64,000 nucleotides of DNA from Halosimplex litoreum. GTDB lineage: Archaea > Halobacteriota > Halobacteria > Halobacteriales > Haloarculaceae. Within the stretch, counting starts at the first letter, position 1, and each line of letters begins with the position of its first letter. The notes under the pieces were generated by a model, which saw only the letters and a program-made list of their open reading frames with translations, ran no database searches and had not been told where the DNA came from. This document shows, piece after piece, positions 26,253 through 33,586 of the stretch. The stretch spans positions 2,293,836-2,357,835 of the forward strand of contig NZ_CP065856.1 of NCBI RefSeq assembly GCF_016065055.1, read 5' to 3'. The position numbers and the translations under genes are program-made.

Positions 26253-27329
26253 CTACAGCCCGAGTGCGGTCGTGACGGGGATCCCGGCGGCGACGGCGCC
26301 GAGGAGATACCCACCGAGGACGCCGGCGTTCAGCGGCGGGAGGCCGGCGTGGGCGCCCTCGACGCGGTGGACGAGATACAGCAGGCCGCCCATGCCGACG
26401 AGTCCGCCCACGAGGGCCCCGAGGGCGGGCGCGTTGGCGTTGAGCGCCGGGACGACCGCGGGCGCGTCGAGGAAGTGCCCGGCGCTGACCGCGAGCATCC
26501 CGGGGATGATCGCGTCGCCGAGGCCGAGCAGGGCGATCTTCGAGCGGGTCGGCGACCCGGCGTCGTCGCCGCGTTCGTCCGCCGGTTCGGTGTCGGCGTC
26601 GTCGCCGCCCCCGTCGCCGATCAGGTCGAACTCGGGGTCGCGCATCGAGAACTCGAGCGAGTGGGGGACGACGAAGACGATGGGGGCTTTCAGGTCGCCG
26701 AGGCCCGCGGCGAGTTCCTGCATGTGCCCGGAGACGTAGACGGCGTAGGCGTCGTAGCCCGCCCACGCGACCAGGAGGACGACGACCGGGAGCGGCCCGA
26801 ACCCGAGCCCGAGCATCGGGATCGCCGCGGCGCCGAAGACCACCGCCGCGACGTCGTTGACGTACCACTCGGGGTAGCCCCAGAGGACGGCGAAGGTGAC
26901 GACGGCGACCGCTATCGAGGCTGGGCTCGTCGGCAGGCCCATCAGGACGCTCCCGCTCGCCGCGATCGCCCCGACCCCGGTCAGGGCGACGAACGCGACG
27001 GCGGTGAGCGTGCCCGCCGACCCCAGCAGGAACACGCGGACGAGCGCCTCGCCGTAGCCGTAGCGGAACGCGGCGACCATCCCGGCCGTCGCAACGAGGA
27101 GCATCGCCGCGAAGACGCCGACGTTCCCGACGCTGCCTGGATTCTGGAACATCGCCAGCCCCATCGCGTCGACCTCGTCGGTCAGCGCCAGCCCCAGCAG
27201 GATGGTCGCGGCGTAGCACGCGACGATCCCGACGTAGGCGTAGGTGCCCGAGGGGATCCCGGTCGTCGACTCTGTCGCGTCGGCGACGGCCTCGCCATCG
27301 TCTGCGGCGTCGGCGGCGCGCTCGCTCAC
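26253..27329 (-). CDS. Presenilin-like intramembrane aspartyl protease (A22 family)
   Basis: A 358-residue protein with about nine hydrophobic segments. Catalytic aspartates are D193 in the YD motif (AWAGYDAYAVYVSGH) and D272 in the GLGD motif (LLGLGDAIIPGM). A C-terminal LPPLNAG near residue 335 stands where the PAL motif is found. It should cleave transmembrane substrates within the bilayer; none is known in haloarchaea. The loop between the two halves (about 235-262) is acidic, as in archaeal homologues. The start is taken as GTG at 27329. It overlaps the stop of an 18-codon leader ORF as GTGA, so its translation is probably coupled. Confidence 0.8.
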   Translation of the reverse strand: MSERAADAADDGEAVADATESTTGIPSGTYAYVGIVACYAATILLGLALTDEVDAMGLAMFQNPGSVGNVGVFAAMLLVATAGMVAAFRYGYGEALVRVFLLGSAGTLTAVAFVALTGVGAIAASGSVLMGLPTSPASIAVAVVTFAVLWGYPEWYVNDVAAVVFGAAAIPMLGLGFGPLPVVVLLVAWAGYDAYAVYVSGHMQELAAGLGDLKAPIVFVVPHSLEFSMRDPEFDLIGDGGGDDADTEPADERGDDAGSPTRSKIALLGLGDAIIPGMLAVSAGHFLDAPAVVPALNANAPALGALVGGLVGMGGLLYLVHRVEGAHAGLPPLNAGVLGGYLLGAVAAGIPVTTALGL

Positions 27330-27382
27330 GGCTCGGTCCCCCCGCCGAGCCGAGTCGTCGACGCCGACGACGTTCGTTGCAT
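27326..27382 (-). CDS. Putative 18-residue leader peptide coupled to the presenilin gene
   Basis: ATG at 27382 opens an 18-codon frame, MQRTSSASTTRLGGGTEP, whose TGA (27328-27326) overlaps the GTG start of the protease gene. A TATA-like GTATTT (27409-27414) is centred about 29 bases before this ATG. A leaderless mRNA would therefore begin at the leader, not at the protease. Whether the peptide has a function or only delivers ribosomes is unknown. Confidence 0.4.
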   Translation of the reverse strand: MQRTSSASTTRLGGGTEP

Positions 27383-27542
27383 GGTCGAGTCCGAGGGCCA
27401 CCGCCGGCAAATACTTCCCGGACTCGCCGCCGACGCTCCCGGGCTCGCCGTCGAGTGCGGCGGCCCGTGATCGAGCGTGGGGCGAGCACGGGGCGGACGC
27501 GGAATCACGGAGTTTAATTCCGTCCGACGCGCCCACCCTGTC

Positions 27543-29096
27543 ATGAGCGAGACAGACGGTCCGGGGAACGTCCTGTTCGTCGTCATGGACACGGTCCGCC
27601 AGAGCCACCTCTCGGTGTACGGCTACGACCGGCCGACGACGCCGAATCTCGAGGACTTCGCCGACGACGCGCGCGTCTTCGAGGAGGCCGTCGCGCCGGC
27701 ACCCTGGACCCTGCCCGTCCACGCCTCGCTGTTCACCGGGCTCTACCCCACTCAGCACGGCGCCACCCAGGAGAACCCCTACCTGGAGGGCGCCACCACG
27801 CTCGCCGAGTCGCTGTCGGCGGCGGGCTACGCCACCGCCTGTTACTCCTCGAACGCCTGGATCACCCCTTACACCAACCTCGCCGACGGCTTCGACGACC
27901 AGGACAACTTCTTCCAGGTCATGCCCGGCGACCTGCTGTCGGGCCCCCTCTCGAAGATCTGGAAGACGATGAACGACAACGACACGCTCCGGTCGGTCGC
28001 CGACCGCCTGGTCGAACTCGGTAACACCGCCCACGAGTACTTCGCCGAGAGCGGCGGCGGTGACACCAAGACCCCCGAGATCGTCGACCGCGTTCAGGAC
28101 TTCGTCGAGGACAGCGAGGCCGAGGGCGACGAGTGGTTCTCGTTCATCAACCTGATGGACGCTCACCTCCCGTATCACCCCCCCGAAGAGTTCGCCGACG
28201 AGTTCGCCCCCGGCGTCGACTCCACCGCCGTCTGCCAGAACTCCAAGGAGTTCAACTCCGGCGCCCGCGACATCGACGACGAGGAGTGGGAAGACATTCA
28301 GGGCCTCTACGACGCCGAGATCGCCCACATCGACCACCACCTCGGTCGGCTGTTCGACTGGCTGCGCGAGACCGACCGCTGGGAGGACACCCTGGTCGTC
28401 GTCTGCGCCGACCACGGCGAACTGTTCGGCGAACACGATCTGTACGGCCACGAGTTCGGCATCTACGACCCGCTCGTCAACGTCCCGCTCATGGTCAAAC
28501 ACCCCGAGGTCGCCGCCGAGCGCGACACCGAGACGCAGGTCGAGTTGCAGGATCTGTATCACACCGTCCTCGACCACGCGGGCGTCGAGGCCGATACCGG
28601 CGGCGAACCGTTCGACCGCGCCCGCTCGCTGCTCGACGCCGACTATCGCGAGTTCGCGAGCGTCGACGCGCCCCGCGGGGGCGACTCTCGCTTTTCGGCC
28701 CACGACGACGGCGAACTCGACGAGTACGCCTTCGTCGACTACCACCGGCCGGTCGTCGAGCTGAACCAACTGGAGAGCAAGGCCAGCGCCGCGGGCATCG
28801 AGCTGGACACCGACTCCCGGTTCTACTCGCGGATGCGCGCCGCCCGCCGAACCGACGGGAAGTACATCCGCAACGAGCGCATCCCCGACGAGGCCTACCG
28901 GCTCGACACCGACCCCGACGAGCTGGACGACCTCGTCGGCGACGACGACGAGGTGATCGCCGCGACGGAGGACGCGCTGGTCACCTTCGAGTCGGAGATG
29001 GACGGCGAGTGGGCCGACGTGACCGACGAGGACGTACTGGACGACATGGGCGAGGAGGCCAAAGACCGCCTGTCGGACCTGGGCTACATCGAGTAA
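27543..29096 (+). CDS. Sulfatase-like / phosphoglycerol-transferase-like enzyme (alkaline phosphatase superfamily)
   Basis: A 517-residue soluble protein. The N-terminal NVLFVVMDTVR carries the first metal Asp, and VVVCADHGELFGEHDLYGHE is the second metal cluster. At the nucleophile position it has PWTLPVHASLFTG: T56 replaces the Cys/Ser that sulfatases convert to formylglycine, and the usual Arg is His. LtaS-type phosphoglycerol transferases also use Thr, so transfer or hydrolysis of a phosphodiester may be likelier than sulfate removal. No signal or membrane segment is seen. TATA TTTAATT is centred 27 bases upstream. The next gene follows after two bases. Confidence 0.78.
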   Translation: MSETDGPGNVLFVVMDTVRQSHLSVYGYDRPTTPNLEDFADDARVFEEAVAPAPWTLPVHASLFTGLYPTQHGATQENPYLEGATTLAESLSAAGYATACYSSNAWITPYTNLADGFDDQDNFFQVMPGDLLSGPLSKIWKTMNDNDTLRSVADRLVELGNTAHEYFAESGGGDTKTPEIVDRVQDFVEDSEAEGDEWFSFINLMDAHLPYHPPEEFADEFAPGVDSTAVCQNSKEFNSGARDIDDEEWEDIQGLYDAEIAHIDHHLGRLFDWLRETDRWEDTLVVVCADHGELFGEHDLYGHEFGIYDPLVNVPLMVKHPEVAAERDTETQVELQDLYHTVLDHAGVEADTGGEPFDRARSLLDADYREFASVDAPRGGDSRFSAHDDGELDEYAFVDYHRPVVELNQLESKASAAGIELDTDSRFYSRMRAARRTDGKYIRNERIPDEAYRLDTDPDELDDLVGDDDEVIAATEDALVTFESEMDGEWADVTDEDVLDDMGEEAKDRLSDLGYIE

Positions 29097-29098
29097 CC

Positions 29099-30127
29099 GT
29101 GAGCGAAACCGGACGGGATCTCTTCGACTTCGTCGACCGCCGGACGGCCGTCAAGATCGTCGGCGGGTTCGCCATCGCCTTCGTCGCCCTCGCGCTGATC
29201 GCCTACGGGATCGGCATCGAGAAGATCCAGCGCGAACTCGTCCGCGCCGACCCGCTGTGGCTGGCCGCGGGCTGTCTCTCGACGGCTATCGGCCTGGTCG
29301 CCTGGGCGAAGGCCTGGCAGGTCGTGCTCCGCGTCGTCGGCTACCGGGTCCCGTTCCGCAAGCTCGTCGTCACCTACTACGCCGCGACGTTCGCCAACTA
29401 CGTCACCCCGCTGGGTCAGGCCGGCGGCGAGCCGTTCATCGCCTACGTCCTCTCCCGCGATACGGAGGCGTCCTACGAGGACTCGCTGGCCTCCGTGGTG
29501 ACGGCCGACCTCCTGAACCTGCTGCCCTTCTTCACCTTCGCGGCTATCGGCACCGTCGTCCTCGTCGTACGGACGACTCTTTCGGGGCAAGTCCGCGGCG
29601 TCGCGGGCATCCTCGTCGTCTTCGCCGTGGGCGTGCCCGTCGCCGCGGTCGTCGGCTGGCGCTCGCGCCGGCGCGTGGGGTCGTTCGTCCTGCGCGTCGC
29701 CGCCCCGGTCGTCCGCCGGACCCGCTTTCTCAGCGTCGACGGCTTGCGCGAGCGACTGCGCGAGCTCAACACGGCCTTCGAACGCATCGCGGCCGACCGC
29801 CGTGCGCTGGCCCACGCGCTCGTCTACTCCTTCGTCGGCTGGCTCTTCTTCGCGCTGCCGCTGTACGCCGCCGTCGAGGCGGTCGGCCGGGAGATCTCTA
29901 TCTTCCTCGTCTTCTTCATCGTCCCCGCGAGCACGCTGGCCGGGCTGACCCCCTCGCCCGGCGGTCTCGCCGGCGTCGAGGCGGCGCTGGCCGGCCTGCT
30001 CGGGACGCTCGGCGGGTTCTCGTTCGCGACGGGGCTCTCCATCGCCATCGTCTACCGGCTGGCGAGCTACGTGTTCGCGGTGCTGGCCGGCGGGGCGGCG
30101 GCGCTGTACGTGGTCTCGCGGTCGTGA
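29099..30127 (+). CDS. Flippase-like membrane protein (UPF0104 / lysylphosphatidylglycerol-synthase TM family)
   Basis: A 342-residue protein with about eight hydrophobic segments. Family features are YYAATFANYVTPLGQAGGEP near residue 100 and PSPGGLAGVEAALAGLL near residue 285 (P-G-G-x-G-x-x-E). Such proteins accompany surface glycan or lipid modification and may move lipid-linked intermediates across the membrane. The GTG start lies two bases after the preceding stop, so it is co-translated with the sulfatase-like enzyme and probably part of the same process. A decayed copy of its 3' end is found about 1 kb downstream. Confidence 0.8.
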   Translation: MSETGRDLFDFVDRRTAVKIVGGFAIAFVALALIAYGIGIEKIQRELVRADPLWLAAGCLSTAIGLVAWAKAWQVVLRVVGYRVPFRKLVVTYYAATFANYVTPLGQAGGEPFIAYVLSRDTEASYEDSLASVVTADLLNLLPFFTFAAIGTVVLVVRTTLSGQVRGVAGILVVFAVGVPVAAVVGWRSRRRVGSFVLRVAAPVVRRTRFLSVDGLRERLRELNTAFERIAADRRALAHALVYSFVGWLFFALPLYAAVEAVGREISIFLVFFIVPASTLAGLTPSPGGLAGVEAALAGLLGTLGGFSFATGLSIAIVYRLASYVFAVLAGGAAALYVVSRS

Positions 30128-30322
30128 TCGGAGTCTCTACGGGGCGCGGTGCACTCGGTCGGTCGGCTCGAACGCGTATCGAAACACGTCCAGCCGTCGA
30201 TGTAATCGAACATTGCCGACGACGACTTCCTCGAAGCCGAATCGCCAGCGAACTCGGGGGCTCGATACGGCAAGCAGCAGTTCGCCGCTCTGAGATCGAG
30301 ACGTGTCCTGTAGGGGGCGGAG

Positions 30323-30907
30323 TCATTCGGGTCTCACATACAGCACCCCTTCTCTGAGCTCCCCGTACTCTACTCGGTCGACGAGTTTTCCATCTCTGGT
30401 ACGTACTTCGAGCTTCATCCCCGAGTTTGACAAGGCCGGGCTATCCCTCTCTAAGAAGATCGTTCGAGTTCGGTTCCGTGGTGTGGGCGTGCGGTCCTTC
30501 GGTTTCCCAGTGACAAGTCGAATCGATGTGTGTGGGTCTACATCTGTGAGCGTAGCGGGGTGCGAAAATGACAGCTTCTCACCGTAGTTTATCTCGTATC
30601 CGGCAAGATCGACGGTGCTGTCTGTATTGACCTCAAGAAGGCAATACTCTGCATCTAAATTGCCCGCATCATCTCCCTCAGGGTTTGGCAGTACCTCGGA
30701 GAAGTAGATCGGAGAAGACGGCCGTTTTTCGGCATGGTCACCGTTCTGATCCGGTGAGTTTGAATGTATCGTCGAGGTTCGCAGTTCGGAGGTGTCTTCG
30801 TCGGAGTGACCAGGGTCCTGTACGTTCTCCGACTCAGATCCGCAACCCGAGAGACAGATCACAGCTACGGACACGCTTCGAACGAGGTCTCTCCGACGTA
30901 TTGTCAT
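30323..30907 (-). CDS. Lamin-tail-domain lipoprotein in an AT-richer segment
   Basis: A 194-residue protein with a Tat-type N-terminus (MTIRRRDLVRS) and lipobox CLSGC. Residues about 65-190 look like a lamin tail domain: IYFSEVLPNPEGDDAG, then AEYCLLEVN, DLAGYEINYG and DGKLVDRVEYG. Such domains on archaeal surface proteins are thought to be anchoring or binding modules. The gene and its flanks (about 30130-31050) are visibly less GC-rich and use codons unlike their neighbours, which suggests transfer. The TATA-like GTGTAAATAC lies about 33 bases upstream. Confidence 0.7.
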   Translation of the reverse strand: MTIRRRDLVRSVSVAVICLSGCGSESENVQDPGHSDEDTSELRTSTIHSNSPDQNGDHAEKRPSSPIYFSEVLPNPEGDDAGNLDAEYCLLEVNTDSTVDLAGYEINYGEKLSFSHPATLTDVDPHTSIRLVTGKPKDRTPTPRNRTRTIFLERDSPALSNSGMKLEVRTRDGKLVDRVEYGELREGVLYVRPE

Positions 30908-31070
30908 TGATTCAACCGTCCTACTCGATACAGTTGTATTTACACATTATCGCGCCACCTCGAGGAGGGGATACGATCGCTTGCGGAGCGTATGCGATCG
31001 AAAGCAGCGATAGTAACATCACGGTCGATTTGACCTGATACAGCGGTATTAGAGAGTGGCTCTCGACCAA

Positions 31071-31157
31071 GCTCTCTATCGCCATCGTCTACTGGCCAGC
31101 TACGCTTCCGCGGTGCTGACCGGCGGCGTCGCTACGCTGTCCGTCGTCTCGCGGTCC
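31071..31157 (+). pseudogene. Decayed duplicate of the 3' end of the flippase-like gene
   Basis: The stretch CTCTCTATCGCCATCGTCTAC through GTCGTCTCGCGGTCC aligns with the last 90 or so bases of the flippase-like gene (about 30036-30123). A 4-base deletion early on shifts the frame, and there are scattered substitutions, so it encodes nothing intact. Together with the true gene end it flanks the AT-richer lamin-tail segment as a diverged direct repeat. Confidence 0.65.
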
Positions 31158-31189
31158 AAAAACGTCGGGAACCGGTGTGTGCGGCCGCC

Positions 31190-31435
31190 TCAGACGGCGC
31201 CGAGTCGGATCTCGTCGTCTGTGACGGTCTCGATCTTCTCCTCCTGGAGCGGGTAGGTGTCTTCGCCGCGGCTTCCCCAGCCGAGCTTGGTCATGATCGT
31301 GTCCGAGATGTCCGGGTCGGGCTCGACGTGAGCCGTGCCGTGGCTCACCTCGACGACACGACCGATCTCGTCGCCGTCCGCGCCGATCACTTTCTTGCCC
31401 TCGTCAGAGTCGGTGATTTCGGTATCAGTCGCCAT
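31190..31435 (-). CDS. PRC-barrel domain protein
   Basis: An 81-residue single PRC-barrel: TDSDEGKKVIGADGDEIGRVVEVSHG is the classic opening, and YPLQEEKIETVTDDEIRL closes it. PRC-barrels occur in RimM, photosynthetic reaction centre H subunits and, in archaea, in CdpB-type division proteins and many small proteins of unknown role. The start at 31435 gives the usual haloarchaeal length. The region upstream (31436-32644) holds repeat copy C and a G-rich tract but no gene. Confidence 0.82.
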   Translation of the reverse strand: MATDTEITDSDEGKKVIGADGDEIGRVVEVSHGTAHVEPDPDISDTIMTKLGWGSRGEDTYPLQEEKIETVTDDEIRLGAV

Positions 31436-31676
31436 AGCGCTCCAACGTATCGGTGTTGGCCACCTGTGTCCGTCCCTTGCGACTGCAGGTGGTCGGCGCG
31501 CTCGTCCGAGGCTCTCGCCGACCCACCCGAGCCACCGGGAGCCCTGGGTCGCGGGACGGTTGCGGTGCTGTGCGGGGCGGTCGCGGGGCGGTTGCGGTCG
31601 CGGGACGGTTGCGGTCACGGGGGCGGTTGCGGTCGCGGGGTAGTTGCGGTGCTGTGCGGGGCGGTCGCGGGGCGGT

Positions 31677-32116
31677 CCTGGTGGACTGAAAGGGCGAGGC
31701 GTGCGTTGCGCGACCGAAGGGAGCGCAACGATTGGCCGAACGGGGAGCGAAGCGACCCGTGAGGCGCGCTCGCGTGTAGTTCAGTCGCCCGAGCGGCCCC
31801 TATCCGCGCGAGTGCGGCGCGGTGCGGTTGTTCGACGCGCGGATATGTCGCTCGGCGACCGCGAGAGCGAGGCCGACCGAAGGGAGGCCTCGTCAACGCG
31901 AACGGGGTCTGCGCGAACGAAGTGAGCGCAGGCTCGGAAGACAAGCGGAGCGAGTCTTCCGGCGAGCGGAGCGACCCGTGAGCGAGCGGGTCGAGGGCGT
32001 TCGTCGCCTGCTGTCGTCGGCAGTCGCAATTTCTCGTGGCGGGCGGGGTGAGGGCGTTCAGCGCTTGCTGTCTCCTGCGGTCGCGGTCACTGCTGGGGTC
32101 GCGGTCACTGCTGGGG
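31677..32116 (+). repeat. Modular hairpin repeat, copy C
   Basis: Block 1 is missing; in its place is a run of imperfect GCGGTTGCGGTCGCGG reiterations (31555-31676). Block 2 is 31677-31703, block 3 31781-31812, block 4 31836-31867 and block 5 31991-32020, with a second block-5-like GAGGGCGTTCAGCGCTTGCTG at 32050-32070. The conserved stem is 31801-31810 with 31836-31845 (10 bp). Hairpins with 11-base loops: 31704-31730 (loop GACCGAAGGGA), 31868-31892 (same loop), 31909-31931 (GAACGAAGTGA) and 31936-31960 (AAGCGGAGCGA). An 18-base unit TCGCGGTCACTGCTGGGG is tandemly doubled at 32081-32116. Confidence 0.72.
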
Positions 32117-32197
32117 TGGCTCCACCAGCTGCCGCGGCGGGGAGAGTCAACGCACACAGTCGAGTGCGGTCGCTCGCGGTACTGACTGGTCTGGAAA

Positions 32198-32226
32198 GGG
32201 GAAAGTAGGGGGGGAAAGTAGGGGGG
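32198..32226 (+). repeat. G-tract tandem repeat with G-quadruplex pattern
   Basis: GGGG-AAAGTA-GGGGGGG-AAAGTA-GGGGGG. Splitting the seven-G run gives four tracts of at least three G separated by loops of 6, 1 and 6 bases, which satisfies the usual intramolecular quadruplex pattern. More G-runs follow at about 32260, 32310 and 32324. I see no gene between here and 32644. Confidence 0.5.
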
Positions 32227-32644
32227 AAGTCCACCGGAAGGCGGGCAACGGAGGCCGGCAGGGGGGAGAGCCGGCGGGTCGGAAGACCCGTTCGGTCCCG
32301 GGCTGCGTCGGGGGAGACGCGTTGGGGGGGAATGCCCGGGATCGACCTCCGGCAGCGCGCTCGTGCCGGCGAGGACCGCATGCGAGCCCGGCCGACCCGG
32401 GCCGGCCCGCGAGGGAACGCCGCACGCCGGATGGCGCGGTCGGGCTCCCGCCGCGGGCCGGTCGAACCCACACCCCACCAGGCACACACGGATGCGCACG
32501 GTGCGATGGGTCGTCTGGGCTCGCACTTGGTCCGCATCTCAGCGTTGTGGGGGGATTCGTATAATGGGGTAGGCGCGTTTTCTGAGCCTGAAAGAGCCGA
32601 CCGCTCGAAAGGCCTTTGTAACACCTCAATAGATCACACTGGTA

Positions 32645-32995
32645 GTGGACGACGAACGGGCCATCGAGGAGATCCTCGATACCATCGGAGACGAACACGC
32701 CCGCCGCGTGCTCGCGGCGATCAGTCGCGAGCCGCGGTCGGCGAAGGACCTGAGCGAGGAGTGCGACCTCTCGCTGCCGACCGTCTACCGCCGCATCGAG
32801 ATGCTCACCCAGTACGACCTCGTCAAAGACCAGACCCTGGTAGCCGACGACGGCAACCACTACAAGGTCTACGAGTCGAACTTCGAGTCGACGGTCATCT
32901 CGCTGGAAGACGACGAGTACAAGGTGCGGATCTACCGCGAAGAGAACCTCCCGGACCGGTTCAGTCAGCTCTGGGACGACCTCAACCCGGAGTAG
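32645..32995 (+). CDS. Winged-helix (ArsR-like) transcription regulator
   Basis: A 116-residue protein. Helices ARRVLAAISREPRSAKDLSEECDLSLPTVYRRIEML (here described in two parts, 20-36 and 37-55) form a winged-helix DNA-binding domain, with a C-terminal strand-helix portion for dimerisation. There is no metal-binding Cys, so it is not a metal sensor. The GTG start is supported by a TATA-like TTTGTAA centred about 28 bases upstream. The next gene, a small membrane protein about 120 bases on, often accompanies such regulators in haloarchaea and may be a partner. Confidence 0.78.
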   Translation: MDDERAIEEILDTIGDEHARRVLAAISREPRSAKDLSEECDLSLPTVYRRIEMLTQYDLVKDQTLVADDGNHYKVYESNFESTVISLEDDEYKVRIYREENLPDRFSQLWDDLNPE

Positions 32996-33116
32996 ACCCT
33001 GCCGCGACGGGACGCCCCTGCGAATCCGCGACGGCGCCAGTCCAGCGCTCGCTCGATTCCGCGCGACGGATCGGCGAAATTATATGTCGGAGCGTGCTGT
33101 CGGACAGACGACGCCA

Positions 33117-33416
33117 ATGGTAGAAGTCGTCGCGGTCATGCGGGGGGTCCTCGCGCTGATGCGGATGGCGGTGTTCGGGCTCTCGCTCGGGATCACGTTG
33201 ATCAGTTTCCAGGCGTACCGGCAACGCCCGTCCGAGCGCCTGCAGTACGCCTTCATGGGTTTCGCCTTCATCAGCATGGGCGTCGCCAGCACCGTCATCG
33301 CCCAGATCGGGGCCCGTGAGGCGTCCGAAGTCGTCCGGCTGTTCTTCCGGATGACCGAGGCCATCCCCTTCATCATCGGGTTCACGATGCTGTACGTCTC
33401 GCTGTACCGAGACTGA
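33117..33416 (+). CDS. Small three-TM membrane protein
   Basis: A 99-residue protein with three hydrophobic segments at about 7-30, 42-62 and 74-95. A basic loop (QAYRQRPSERLQ) between the first two should lie inside. I recognise it as the kind of small membrane protein found beside haloarchaeal winged-helix genes, but no function is known. TATA-like AATTATAT is centred about 35 bases before this ATG and overlaps the alternative ATG at 33084, which favours the later start. Confidence 0.6.
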   Translation: MVEVVAVMRGVLALMRMAVFGLSLGITLISFQAYRQRPSERLQYAFMGFAFISMGVASTVIAQIGAREASEVVRLFFRMTEAIPFIIGFTMLYVSLYRD

Positions 33417-33586
33417 GCGAACGCGATGCGTTCGCGATGGTCGCGGGGCGAGCACAGCGAGTCCCGCGGGACTGACCGACGGTTCGCGCCGCTCGACCCG
33501 TCGCGCGAGCGTCCGCGCCCGCGCCCGGACGCGACGACGAGTCCAAGCCACGCCGTTTATGACCCACGGGCCCCACTAGCAGTCCA

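Noticed and set aside
32332-33123. A 263-codon frame spanning the G-rich region and the winged-helix gene
   Set aside because: It is out of frame with the clearly real regulator and has a basic composition unlike haloarchaeal proteins.
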